A stretch of DNA of 37,535 nucleotides. Origin: Gemmatimonadota bacterium (GTDB lineage: Bacteria; Gemmatimonadota; Gemmatimonadetes; Gemmatimonadales; GWC2-71-9). Both the position numbers and the translations under genes were made by a program. How positions within the stretch are numbered: position 1 is the first letter of the stretch; each line of letters starts with the position of its first letter. The notes under the pieces were generated by a model, which ran no database searches, had not been told where the DNA came from, and saw only the letters and a program-made list of their open reading frames with translations. The DNA is taken from positions 1 through 37,535 of the forward strand of contig JADFNB010000030.1 of NCBI GenBank assembly GCA_022563595.1. The letters are read 5' to 3'. This document shows, piece by piece, positions 1-6,739 of this stretch.

Positions 1-711
1 ATGAAATACGCCCTAGTCGTTCTGACCATCCTGCTTGCGGCCCTTGGCTGGCTAAGACCCGAGCCTACGCCCACCGGGCTCGTCGTCGCGGCACTGGCTC
101 TGCTCTTTGTTGCCGGGGCACTCCAGCTCCGGATCGCGCGCCAGGAACGGAAGACCGCCGCGACTGGGAAGTTCTCTGGCCTGCTAAAGGGAAAGCAGCG
201 GCTGCTGCTGGCCTTCAAGAAGGGCAGACATCCACAGCTCGAACTGGGCGATTCCGGCGCCATTCTCCGCTACGGTGGTCCACAAGGTCAGCCGATCTTC
301 AAGATCTTCGACGATACACACCTAACAGTCGAGCTCGAAAGGAACCGAGTGCAGGTTTCCACGCTCATCCGCAATATTAGCGGAACCGTCGTCGCTGAGC
401 TCATTAGGAACGAATGGAAGGTGAATCAGAACACCGCCTTCGACCGTAACTACTCGGAGGAGGCCCTGGAGGTCCGTGACGCAAGCGGCGATGTTGTTCT
501 CCAGATCCGGGTCAAGGAGGACCGTGTTCAGTTTGCGGGCAAGTTCTACGACAGAAACGGCAACGGCGTTGCTCTGGGGAAGGTCGTCGACAAAGCCGGG
601 AATACGGGGGGCGGAATCGAGTTTACCGGTTCCGCTCACAGAGAACTGCAGATGAAGATCGAGCCTCTGTTCAGATATCCGAGTGAGCGGCACCTCGGAG
701 AGTATGTATGA
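1..711 (+). CDS. membrane-anchored unknown protein (cassette 1)
   Basis: This 236-residue protein begins on the first base of the window. The start is plausible because it opens with two hydrophobic segments (about residues 3-18 and 25-45) separated by a short Pro-rich turn, giving an N-terminal membrane hairpin. The rest is soluble beta-rich sequence: a block around residues 80-150 rich in short strands, including a VAELIRNEWKV stretch and VLQIRVKED, ending in a YPSERHLGEYV tail. The alternation of 'biological' repeats recalls LURP-one/tubby-like folds, but I cannot name a family. It is followed 27 bases later by an attC, so it is the cargo of a cassette. Function is unknown; a membrane-attached beta-sheet domain facing either side is all the sequence supports. 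Confidence 0.75.
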   Translation: MKYALVVLTILLAALGWLRPEPTPTGLVVAALALLFVAGALQLRIARQERKTAATGKFSGLLKGKQRLLLAFKKGRHPQLELGDSGAILRYGGPQGQPIFKIFDDTHLTVELERNRVQVSTLIRNISGTVVAELIRNEWKVNQNTAFDRNYSEEALEVRDASGDVVLQIRVKEDRVQFAGKFYDRNGNGVALGKVVDKAGNTGGGIEFTGSAHRELQMKIEPLFRYPSERHLGEYV

Positions 712-738
712 GCACAGCTGTCTTCTGTCATCCGCGCG

Positions 739-882
739 GCCTAACACGCGTTAGGAGCTGACAAACACGTGCGTTTCAAAGGAAGGCGTTGATATGAGTG
801 CCTGGAGAAGGCATCGTTACGGTCAAGTGGCCGCTCGCCTAGCTGGCGGGCTGCTTGCAGCTCAAACGCAGATCCGTTATAC
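739..882 (+). other. attC site 1 (family A)
   Basis: R'' is GCCTAAC at 739-745 and R' is GTTATAC at 876-882, 144 bp in total. It belongs to family A, shared with the sites at 2285 and 3788: the same GGAGCTGACAAGCAC, TTTCAAAGGAAGGCGTTGAT and GCTTGCAGCTCAAACGC blocks recur. The GAGCTGACAA block pairs with TTGCTTGCAGCTC, leaving one unpaired base, as expected for the folded bottom strand used by integron integrase. Confidence 0.88.
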
Positions 883-963
883 AGCCTCCCGCCACTGGTG
901 ATGGTCGACAGAAATCCGCGCCACCCCACATAGCGCGTCGTCCTTTGCTCCGCACCGGACCCC

Positions 964-992
964 TTGTGGTGGTGTACGCTCGTACATACATT
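964..992 (+). promoter_or_regulatory. candidate brnT promoter with palindromic operator
   Basis: A TTGTGG box (964-969) and a TACATT box (987-992) are 17 bases apart. Between them lies a perfect inverted repeat, TGTACG at 973-978 and CGTACA at 981-986, with a 2-base centre. The ATG of brnT follows only four bases after the -10-like box and no Shine-Dalgarno is visible, so the message may be leaderless. BrnTA operons are known to be autoregulated by BrnA at a palindrome in the promoter; that this repeat is the operator is inference. Confidence 0.45.
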
Positions 993-996
993 CTAC

Positions 997-1272
997 ATGG
1001 CCTTCGAGTGGGATCCCAGCAAAGCGGAAATCAACCACCGCAAGCACGGGGTCGACTTCGCCGACGCGGTCGGTGCGTTCGAGGATCCCTACGCGCTGAC
1101 TCGGCCAGATGCACACCCCACCGAAGAGCGGCTCGTCACTCTTGGGCGGGATCTCCTCGACCGCGTGGTCGTGGTAAGCTGGACGTGGAGTGGGGCTAAC
1201 ATTCGGCTCATCTCAGCGCGGCGAGCCACTCCCCAAGAGCGCCGACGATATGCGGAGGACGTAGATGCGTAA
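997..1272 (+). CDS. brnT: BrnT family toxin (ribonuclease)
   Basis: BrnT toxins are small RelE-fold ribonucleases that slow translation and are held inactive by BrnA. The 91-residue product starts at MAFEWDPSKAEINHRKHGV, the classic BrnT opening with the conserved KHG, followed by FADAVGAFEDP and a conserved RLVTLG core, and it ends with the typical ISARRATPQERRRYAE segment. An upstream in-frame start at 964 would add 11 residues not found in the family, so the ATG at 997 is preferred. It overlaps brnA by 8 bases. As a cassette it can stabilise the array, since loss of the antitoxin gene would be punished. The family assignment is from sequence motifs only. Confidence 0.9.
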   Translation: MAFEWDPSKAEINHRKHGVDFADAVGAFEDPYALTRPDAHPTEERLVTLGRDLLDRVVVVSWTWSGANIRLISARRATPQERRRYAEDVDA

Positions 1273-1555
1273 GGAATATGATTTCAGCAAGGCGAAGCGC
1301 GGTTCGGTCGTACCTGTTGCGACCGGAAAGACGCGTATCACGATTCGCATCGATGACGATGTCTTGGAGTGGTTCCGCAATCAGGTGCATGCAGCCGGTG
1401 GCGGCAATTACCAGACGCTCATTAATCAGGCGTTACGACGGGTCATGGAGCAGGGTGCCGAGCCGCTGGAAACCGTCGTTCGCCGGGTGGTGCGAGAGGA
1501 AATCCGTGGGATGCCGAAGGGTAGTCGCGGAAGGCGTAAGGGAGGGGCTGCATAA
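1265..1555 (+). CDS. brnA: BrnA family antitoxin
   Basis: This 96-residue protein starts inside the end of brnT (ATGCGTAA overlap), which couples their translation. BrnA is a ribbon-helix-helix protein that neutralises BrnT and represses the operon. The core TRITIRIDDDVLEWFRNQV followed by NYQTLINQALRRVM is a standard RHH DNA-binding domain (about residues 22-60). The C-terminal tail is basic (KGSRGRRKGG). The stop codon lies inside the R'' box of the attC at 1550, showing how tightly the cassette is trimmed to its genes. Confidence 0.9.
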   Translation: MRKEYDFSKAKRGSVVPVATGKTRITIRIDDDVLEWFRNQVHAAGGGNYQTLINQALRRVMEQGAEPLETVVRRVVREEIRGMPKGSRGRRKGGAA

Positions 1556-1692
1556 CAAGCCCATGAAGCAGTCGGCGCCTTTCGTTTGGCAAGGAAGCCA
1601 TTGAATCGTGAGCCTAGCGAGAGCAATGAACGTTCGGCACCTTTCCGCATGGCTAGTGGTAGCGCCGCAGCTGATGGGCAGATCCGTTAGGC
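1550..1692 (+). other. attC site 2 (family B)
   Basis: R'' is GCATAAC (1550-1556) and R' is GTTAGGC (1686-1692), 143 bp. The R'' flank GGCTGCATAAC is complementary to the start of its own cassette at 876-886 with one mismatch. The GCCCAT near the left end pairs with ATGGGC near the right end. It is of family B (AACAAGCCCATG... GATGGGCAGATCCGTTAGGC), clearly different from sites 1, 3 and 5. Confidence 0.88.
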
Positions 1693-1730
1693 CGCTGCGT
1701 CAGAACGAAGCGCCTCCGATCGTTGCTCGA

Positions 1731-2264
1731 ATGGTGCGGTCCTTCAAGGCCATGATACGCTTGCCCCTGATACGGACCGGTCCCGCTGCTCCTGTGCGCG
1801 GGGTCAGTACCCACGTCTTGAGTCCGCGGGCGTCTTTCCCGCGTTTAGCCCTGCTAGCCGCCACACTCGGTGCATGCCTACTCGTAACGGATCCCACGGA
1901 GAAGCTAACTCTAGACGTGCGCGTTGACCCGGCTGCCGTCCTCCAGGGTCAGCCGGTCACCATTACCGCGCATCTAGTGAATCGCACTCGCGGAACCCTC
2001 GTAGTTCATGGGAGCAGCAGCTGTATTCTGGGATTCCAGGTTTTCGACACGGCCGGAGACCCGCTCATCACGTCTCGGGTCTGTACCGCAGATCTTCACA
2101 GGTTTGTCTTCGCCCCCGGCGACTCTCTGAAGCGCACTGGGAGCTGGTCCACTGCAAGTGCACCCGCCGGAATCTACACGGTCCGACCGTGGCTAGACGC
2201 GCAGGAAGGTGAACGTCTGGGGGGTTCTGTCCCCTTCGAGGTGCTTGGCTCCGACGGCTCCTGA
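1731..2264 (+). CDS. BsuPI-like lipoprotein (cassette 3)
   Basis: The product has a lipoprotein signal: a hydrophobic stretch LALLAATLGAC ends in a lipobox Cys, at residue 49 if the ATG at 1731 is used. That leaves a long n-region, so the in-frame TTG at 1818, giving a 20-residue signal, is a serious alternative. After the Cys, the sequence TLDVRVDPAAVLQGQPV and then NRTRGTLVV and FQVFDTAGDPL fit the immunoglobulin-like fold of the BsuPI domain (named after an intracellular proteinase inhibitor). Here the protein would sit on the membrane surface. Two Cys residues follow in the domain and could form a disulfide. No target is known. It fills its cassette completely. Confidence 0.75.
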   Translation: MVRSFKAMIRLPLIRTGPAAPVRGVSTHVLSPRASFPRLALLAATLGACLLVTDPTEKLTLDVRVDPAAVLQGQPVTITAHLVNRTRGTLVVHGSSSCILGFQVFDTAGDPLITSRVCTADLHRFVFAPGDSLKRTGSWSTASAPAGIYTVRPWLDAQEGERLGGSVPFEVLGSDGS

Positions 2265-2284
2265 GGTTGCGCCCAGACGCAGCG

Positions 2285-2429
2285 GCCTAACACGCGTTCG
2301 GAGCTGACAAGCACGGCACGTTTCAAAGGAAAGCGTTGATATGAGCGCCGGGAGAGCGTATCATTACGGGCGAGGAGCGGTTCGTCCGGCGGGGGAGTTG
2401 CTTGCAGCTCAAACGCGGGTCCGTTATGC
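2285..2429 (+). other. attC site 3 (family A)
   Basis: R'' GCCTAAC (2285-2291) and R' GTTATGC (2423-2429), 145 bp. The 15 bases 2277-2291 are an exact reverse complement of 1686-1700, the start of this cassette. Its body is similar to the sites at 739 and 3788. Confidence 0.88.
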
Positions 2430-2445
2430 GGCGCCGCGGGAGTGA

Positions 2446-3039
2446 TTGGCGGAAGTGGATGAGAGGACCATCAAGCTCCGATTCGTAGGCTCAATAGTGC
2501 GATCGACATCCGGCCACGGCGAGTCCGATGAGGACGAAGAGGTGTTGAACGACGTCCTACACTGGATCTGGAGCTGGCGCCTGCAGCTTCGCCGATTTCG
2601 CGAAACCACGGCGACACAGGGTCAGGCCGAAACCGACGTCGACCGCAGGCGGTCCTACTCGGCAGCATCGTATGACGAGCACATAGTCGCGGTCGTCGGG
2701 TGGAACCTCATAAGGGCGATCGACCGAGCAGCGGATAGATTTCCGATTTTTGAGATCACCGGCGATACCGCTGAACAACTTCGACTGCTTCGTCATCTGT
2801 ATGAGCACTGGGACGAACAACGATCATCCTTCAGATCGCCGAGCAGTCCGAAAACGGGATCCGGCAAGCGTTTCACCGAACTCTTTCCCGAAGGGCACCC
2901 TTGGTCTATAACCTATGATGGGGATGATTGGCTTCTCGGTGGCGTCGTGGCACTGAACTCACTCACGAGAGAGTTACATAATCTCGAGGCAAACGCACTG
3001 CAGCTGGAACAACGGAGAAGATCTTTCGATGATGAGTAG
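2446..3039 (+). CDS. unknown protein (cassette 4)
   Basis: I do not recognise this 197-residue protein. The frame opens with TTG at 2446 only 17 bases after the R' box; a GTG three codons later is the alternative. It is soluble, highly charged and probably mostly helical: an acidic segment (SDEDEE) near residue 27, Trp-rich LHWIWSWRLQLRRFR around 38-53, and a Gln/Arg-rich C-terminal helix. There is no signal peptide or membrane segment. A SITYDGDDWLLGG block near residue 150 is the most conserved-looking part. It is the sole gene of its cassette, and codon use looks like its neighbours. Confidence 0.7.
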   Translation: MAEVDERTIKLRFVGSIVRSTSGHGESDEDEEVLNDVLHWIWSWRLQLRRFRETTATQGQAETDVDRRRSYSAASYDEHIVAVVGWNLIRAIDRAADRFPIFEITGDTAEQLRLLRHLYEHWDEQRSSFRSPSSPKTGSGKRFTELFPEGHPWSITYDGDDWLLGGVVALNSLTRELHNLEANALQLEQRRRSFDDE

Positions 3040-3045
3040 GGCGCC

Positions 3046-3188
3046 GCATAACAAGCCCATGCAGCTGCCAGGCGCTTTCGTTTTAAAGGAATTCATTGTA
3101 TTCGTGTGCTCTCTAGTCCCTTGCAACGTTCCATATGCTGGGCGATCCTTGAGGAGTCGCCTGCAGGTGATGGGCAGGGTCGTTAGGC
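3046..3188 (+). other. attC site 4 (family B)
   Basis: R'' GCATAAC (3046-3052) and R' GTTAGGC (3182-3188), 143 bp. The flank GCGCCGCATAAC (3041-3052) is the exact reverse complement of the start of its cassette at 2423-2434. GCCCATGCAGCTG near the left pairs with GTGATGGGC near the right. Same family as the site at 1550. Confidence 0.88.
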
Positions 3189-3212
3189 AGCGAGCGGGGA
3201 CACTCCATTCCT

Positions 3213-3776
3213 GTGATTCAAGTTCTGAGGCGGCTGCTTGTGCGAGCGTCCCGGGCGATGGACGCGGCTCTTCAGGAGTGCACCGACACGTTGCCACCCT
3301 TTGAGTCGCGGGAACTCGAGGAACTCCTGACCCATCTGGCGTATGAGTGGCTGATGCTGGAGCATACGAGCGCTGAGTGGCAAAGAACTCGCGATCGAGT
3401 GGTCCTCGAATCCCTACTCCTTCACATCCGCAATCTTCGTGACTTCCTCTTCGACCAGCCCAGTCCTAGCACACCTCACGGCGACAAGGCGGTGTGGGCC
3501 GGTCACTACTTGCCGGCTTGGGCTTCTCAGAAGGGGAGCCATCACTACGCAATTCTCTGGCAGATGGAGGCGGCGATCAACGCTCAGCTATCCCATCTCT
3601 CAAGGAAGAGAGTAGATCCGAGTGGTACAGCCGCTCTCGACGAGAACGCAACTGCCTTGGCGGACGCGATTCGCCATGCGTGGGGAAGGTTCCGGTCCGC
3701 GCTCGAGGGGAGCACGTGGGCTGAGTCTTTCCAAGAGAAGCACGCGGCAAAGCGGCGCGAGCTATTCGGCTACTGA
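3213..3776 (+). CDS. unknown helical protein (cassette 5)
   Basis: This 187-residue protein of unknown function has a GTG start at 3213, 25 bases into the cassette. It looks fully helical: LEELLTHLAYEWLMLEHTS (about 34-52), VVLESLLLHIRNLRDFLF (about 63-80) and a basic C-terminal helix with EKHAAKRRELFGY. A central AWASQKGSHHYAILWQMEAAIN segment has a His pair. The pattern LLLHIRNLRDFLF with a later conserved Asn/His-rich loop is common among short cassette-borne unknowns, but I cannot give a family name. No signal or membrane segment is seen. Confidence 0.72.
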   Translation: MIQVLRRLLVRASRAMDAALQECTDTLPPFESRELEELLTHLAYEWLMLEHTSAEWQRTRDRVVLESLLLHIRNLRDFLFDQPSPSTPHGDKAVWAGHYLPAWASQKGSHHYAILWQMEAAINAQLSHLSRKRVDPSGTAALDENATALADAIRHAWGRFRSALEGSTWAESFQEKHAAKRRELFGY

Positions 3777-3787
3777 TCATGCTCGCT

Positions 3788-3931
3788 GCCTAACACGCGT
3801 TAGGAGCCGACAAGCACCGGCGTTTCAAAGGAAGGCGTTGATGTGAACGCCGCGCGAGTGTATCGTTACGAGCGAATCGCGGCTCGCTCGGCTGGCGGGT
3901 TGCTTGCAGCTCAAACGCGGAGTCGTTAGAC
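3788..3931 (+). other. attC site 5 (family A)
   Basis: R'' GCCTAAC (3788-3794) and R' GTTAGAC (3925-3931), 144 bp. The flank 3781-3794 is an exact reverse complement of 3182-3195. Third member of family A. Confidence 0.88.
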
Positions 3932-3956
3932 GGCACGGTACGCCAAGGAGGCAACT

Positions 3957-4202
3957 ATGAAGCGCATCGCAGCGACGATACTCGGAATTGCCGCGCTCGC
4001 GGGACTGATCGTGGTCACTACCCCTGCGCAGCAGCCCATTTCCGAATGGGCCTTTGTTGCCGAGGCGAGTGACACGGGCTGGGCCATGACTTGTATCAAG
4101 GGATGTGCCTGGAAGACGCTCAGTTTCGACTGCGGTCCAGGCCAGCGCTGCCGCGTCCGAATCGATCAATTCGGTGTCGGCCCCGCACCCGACGGCCGTT
4201 GA
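3957..4202 (+). CDS. small secreted protein with four Cys (cassette 6)
   Basis: This 81-residue protein has a strong Shine-Dalgarno AAGGAGG at 3945-3951, five bases before the ATG, unlike most other cassettes here. Residues 1-25 form a signal peptide (MKRIAATILGIAALAGLIVV, then TTPAQQ as a cleavage region). The mature part of about 55 residues contains four Cys in the order TCIKGC and DCGPGQRC, so two disulfides are likely in the periplasm. It resembles other short exported proteins with an 'AW..L.FDC' core, but no function is known. Confidence 0.75.
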   Translation: MKRIAATILGIAALAGLIVVTTPAQQPISEWAFVAEASDTGWAMTCIKGCAWKTLSFDCGPGQRCRVRIDQFGVGPAPDGR

Positions 4203-4246
4203 TCACCGCTAGACACGAACCAGATTGTTCAGACGGAGCCCGTGCC

Positions 4247-4338
4247 GTCTAACAAAGCGCATGCTGCTGCCGGGCGCGCACGCTTCTAAGGAAGTCGTTG
4301 ATTTGAGCAGCTGGCGAGTTCGTTGAACGTTCAGCAAC
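4247..4338 (+). other. truncated attC site 6 (family B)
   Basis: R'' GTCTAAC (4247-4253) is intact, and the flank CCGTGCCGTCTAAC is the exact reverse complement of 3925-3938. The sequence follows family B up to AACGTTCAGCA (about 4336) and then stops matching. The right half and the R' box are missing; instead coding sequence of a higA gene begins. The site therefore cannot fold completely and is probably inactive. Confidence 0.75.
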
Positions 4339-4472
4339 GGCTACGGTTGGCTCGGTACTTCGAGACGTCCGAGCGGTTCTGGCTCAATCTCCAGGCTCGT
4401 TACGATCTTGAGATTGAGAAGGATCGGCTTGGTCGCCGCCTGGACAAGGAAGTCTTGCGGCGCGCAGTCTAA
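4338..4472 (+). pseudogene. 3' fragment of a HigA-type antitoxin gene
   Basis: Reading from 4338, the frame gives RLRLARYFETSERFWLNLQ, then ARYDLEIEKDRLGRRLDKEV and a stop at 4470-4472. This is the highly typical C-terminal half of HigA/VapI antitoxins (XRE-type helix-turn-helix proteins). About 44 residues remain; the N-terminal DNA-binding half and any higB toxin are missing. The left end coincides with the break in attC site 6. The stop codon overlaps a GTCTAAC box at 4467-4473, so the fragment still carries the first bases of its own attC. It is the scar of a fused or deleted toxin-antitoxin cassette. No start codon is present, so it is not expected to be made. Confidence 0.8.
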
Positions 4473-4473
4473 C

Positions 4474-4511
4474 ACGCCGTCTGCTACAGACCAGAACGGC
4501 GTCGTTTTTTT
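4474..4511 (+). terminator. rho-independent terminator
   Basis: ACGCCGT (4474-4480) pairs with ACGGCGT (4496-4502). An inner CTG/CAG pair extends the stem past one bulged A, and a run of eight T follows at 4504-4511. It directly follows the higA fragment and would stop + strand transcripts coming from the upstream cassettes. The stretch from 4512 to 4610 is unusually AT-rich for the window and shows neither a gene nor a clean promoter. Confidence 0.75.
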
Positions 4512-4610
4512 TGGTACCTGAAGGTTGTCTTGAAAGTAATGTTATTTTGACATGGTAGGTTTTCGACAATTTGGCGCGTCTGGCGACGATCGTTTTTGTT
4601 TTGGCCGCAG

Positions 4611-5276
4611 ATGCGCGGGCCGTTACTCGCGGTGAACGCTCCGATGGTACAGCGAGAAGCCACTTTCCGAGAACCGCTAGCTCTCCTCGCAGCCACAGGG
4701 CTCGTGCTGGTGTGGTCTGGCGTCCAGCCACTGGAGCGGGGCACCTGGTGGCTCGAGGTCGCCCCGGTGTTAATGGGGGTGCCCGTACTGGTAGTATCCT
4801 ACTCGCGTTTTCGCCTGTCCCCTCTTCTCTACCGCTTGCTGTTGCTCCACGCCGTGATCCTCATGGTGGGTGGCCACTACACATACGCCCGGGTGCCAGC
4901 TGGCTTCTGGGTTCAGGACTTGCTCGACCTGTCTCGGAACCATTACGACCGTCTGGGTCACTTGGCCCAGGGATTCATCCCTGCAATCCTGAGCCGCGAG
5001 ATTCTGCTACGGCTCTCCCCCCTACGGCGGGGGAAGTGGCTAGTCTTCCTCGTCATCTGTGTGTGCTTAGCGTTCAGCGCTTCCTATGAACTCATCGAGT
5101 GGTGGGCGGCGCTCATCGGTGGCGACTCTGCTGAGTCCTTTCTCGGCGCGCAGGGAGACGTGTGGGACACTCAGTGGGACATGTTTCTGGCACTGCTAGG
5201 ATGCGTCTCCGCCCTGGTTCTACTTGGAGGGGTCCACGACCGGTCGATGGAAGCGAATGTCACCGATCCCGGTTGA
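4611..5276 (+). CDS. DUF2238/YjdF family membrane protein
   Basis: This multi-spanning inner-membrane protein is about 221 residues from the ATG at 4611; an upstream TTG at 4596 and an internal ATG at 4644 are alternatives. About six hydrophobic helices are visible. The family signature is clear: RNHYDRLGHLAQGFIPAI, then FSASYELIEWWAAL and FLGAQGDVWDTQWDM, the conserved acidic/aromatic motifs of the DUF2238 (YjdF) family, whose biochemical role is not established. It sits between the broken cassette and a later attC, but the complement of its 3' end is not found upstream, so its cassette has lost its original left boundary. Confidence 0.82.
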   Translation: MRGPLLAVNAPMVQREATFREPLALLAATGLVLVWSGVQPLERGTWWLEVAPVLMGVPVLVVSYSRFRLSPLLYRLLLLHAVILMVGGHYTYARVPAGFWVQDLLDLSRNHYDRLGHLAQGFIPAILSREILLRLSPLRRGKWLVFLVICVCLAFSASYELIEWWAALIGGDSAESFLGAQGDVWDTQWDMFLALLGCVSALVLLGGVHDRSMEANVTDPG

Positions 5277-5283
5277 GCCGCGG

Positions 5284-5396
5284 CCCAAACAATTGCTGCT
5301 GCCGCGGTGCGCATTGAGGGTCCGAACCCTTCGCCCAGCAGTTGAGGGTTCGGATTTGCATACTGCACGCGCAGCGGAATCGGAAATCCGTTAGGC
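5284..5396 (+). other. attC site 7 (short, degenerate left end)
   Basis: R' GTTAGGC is at 5390-5396. The left box reads GCCCAAAC (5283-5290), one A longer than consensus. The tip of the palindrome is very clear: TCCGAACCCT (5321-5330) and AGGGTTCGGA (5345-5354) form a perfect 10-bp stem. At about 113 bp it belongs to neither main family. Confidence 0.7.
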
Positions 5397-5409
5397 CGCT
5401 TCCCATCTA

Positions 5410-6033
5410 ATGACGAGGTCGATTCACCGACGCGGTTATCGAGTGGAACTACGACCGCCTCGGTCGAGCGACGCTGATGAATACATTCGGCTGAACCGTC
5501 AGAGCCGCACGTTTTACGTGGGGCTGGCGAGTCCACCCTACACGCACACGGAGTACAGGCAGCTTCTCGCTCAGGCGGGCCAGCCGGCCTTCGCGCCCTT
5601 CTTGATCTATCGCCGAGAGGACGCGGCGATCATCGGCGGGGTCGAACTGAGCCAGATCGTGCGAGGGAAGTTTCAAAGCGCGTATTTGGGTTACCAGATC
5701 GGCGCGCCATTCGCCCGGCGCGGCTATATGGGTGAGGCGCTACGCCTGCTACTCTCGAATGGGTTTGACGAGTTCAAGCTTCACAGAGTCGAAGCGAATG
5801 TTCAGCCGGAGAACGCGGCGTCGATTCGACTTCTGCGGCGACTAGGGTTCGCTCGCGAGGGCTTCTCGCGTCGCTACCTGAAGATTGGTGGGCGCTGGCG
5901 CGACCATGAACGCTGGGCAATACTTGCGGAAGACTGGTGTGCGTCGCACAGTGTGCATGAAGGGAAGGGTCCCAACAAGGCGCTGCAGATGACGGCGCGC
6001 TGGCTTGTGATAAGGAAGGGCGTTGAGTCGTGA
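5410..6033 (+). CDS. GNAT family N-acetyltransferase (RimJ/RimL-like)
   Basis: GNAT enzymes move an acetyl group from acetyl-CoA to an amine; this subgroup often modifies protein N-termini. The fold is seen in order: VELRPPRSSDADEYIRL at the N-terminus, ELSQIVRGKFQSAYLGYQI (strands 4-5), the acetyl-CoA loop ARRGYMGEALRLLL (about 99-112), and the ending NVQPENAASIRLLRRLGF, RYLKIGGRWRDHERWAIL. The last roughly 25 residues, after EDWCASHSVHEG, run into the following attC and look non-native, so the reading frame was extended when the attC was joined. The substrate is unknown. Confidence 0.88.
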   Translation: MTRSIHRRGYRVELRPPRSSDADEYIRLNRQSRTFYVGLASPPYTHTEYRQLLAQAGQPAFAPFLIYRREDAAIIGGVELSQIVRGKFQSAYLGYQIGAPFARRGYMGEALRLLLSNGFDEFKLHRVEANVQPENAASIRLLRRLGFAREGFSRRYLKIGGRWRDHERWAILAEDWCASHSVHEGKGPNKALQMTARWLVIRKGVES

Positions 6034-6114
6034 AACTGGTAATGTTTGTCTCGCGGTCTGCATCTAGTAGCTGGGGAGTTGTAGCACCGCAGCTTACGGG
6101 CAGATCGGTTAGAC
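5970..6114 (+). other. attC site 8 (family B)
   Basis: The left box TCCCAAC (5970-5976) departs from consensus at the first base; R' is GTTAGAC (6108-6114), 145 bp. The body matches family B (AACAAGGCGCTGCAGATG ... GCAGCTTACGGGCAGATC). It overlaps the last 64 bases of the acetyltransferase gene. Confidence 0.82.
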
Positions 6115-6133
6115 AGCAGCAGAGCATTCGTTC

Positions 6134-6619
6134 ATGAGGCAGTTTCCGAAAGCACTGGCGTTCATGACGGGCTTGATGCTGGTCGGCTCACCCAGCGCGG
6201 CTCAGATCGGCCCACGCATCATCGATAGCCTGCAAATAGACCGGCGCATCCGAGTCGAAACGGTTCAGGGTACTCGTGTCGATGGCCGGGTGCTCATGGC
6301 CGACAGCGGTTGGCTTCGGCTTCGGGTGATCGAACGTGCTTCTGTTCACAGCGCGGTGTTCGCCACCCGTCAGATTTCCCTCGATTCGTTGGTCCGGGTA
6401 TGGGTTCACGATGGGACGGGTGCACGAACCGGAGCACTCATCGGCGGGTTGGCCGTTGGAGTTACGTTTAGCTCACTTGCACTCGCCCTCTGTGGCGATC
6501 CCGACGGGGGCGGCTGTGATCCGGCCCAGGTAGTTGGCGCTGTTGCGGTGTTGAGTGGAATAGGGGCAGCTCTCGGTGGATTCCTGGGTGCTACCGTTGT
6601 GCGGTGGCGTCCCCTGTGA
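6134..6619 (+). CDS. exported glycine-rich protein (cassette)
   Basis: This 161-residue protein has a signal peptide (residues 1-23, MRQFPKALAFMTGLMLVGSP, cut after SAAQ). The first mature half is a small beta-barrel-like module: IRVETVQGTRVDGRVLMADSGW matches the 'RVR...G.R..G.L....D' pattern seen in many Gemmatimonadota envelope proteins. The second half has glycine-zipper-like hydrophobic segments (TGALIGGLAVGVTFSSLALA and VLSGIGAALGGFLGATV) and a CGDPDGGGC Cys pair. It is probably associated with a membrane. The frameshifted gene at 32562-33120 has the same layout. Function is unknown. Confidence 0.75.
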   Translation: MRQFPKALAFMTGLMLVGSPSAAQIGPRIIDSLQIDRRIRVETVQGTRVDGRVLMADSGWLRLRVIERASVHSAVFATRQISLDSLVRVWVHDGTGARTGALIGGLAVGVTFSSLALALCGDPDGGGCDPAQVVGAVAVLSGIGAALGGFLGATVVRWRPL

Positions 6620-6634
6620 TTCTCGTGTGCTGCC

Positions 6635-6731
6635 GTCTAACACCGGGGTGCTGGCAAGACATGAGTAACCCGAAGGGTACGCGCAGTTGGTGGACTATCG
6701 CGCCTGCAGCTCAAGTGCGTAACGGTTAGGC
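6635..6731 (+). other. attC site 9 (short)
   Basis: R'' GTCTAAC (6635-6641) and R' GTTAGGC (6725-6731), 97 bp. The left flank GCTGCCGTCTAAC is complementary to the cassette start at 6108-6120 with one mismatch. The right part GCAGCTCAAGTGCGTAACG resembles family A, while the middle is shorter. Confidence 0.82.
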
Positions 6732-6739
6732 GGCTTCTC

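Noticed and set aside
1608-1730. Upstream extension of the BsuPI-like lipoprotein frame
   Set aside because: It lies inside attC site 2 and has no coding character.
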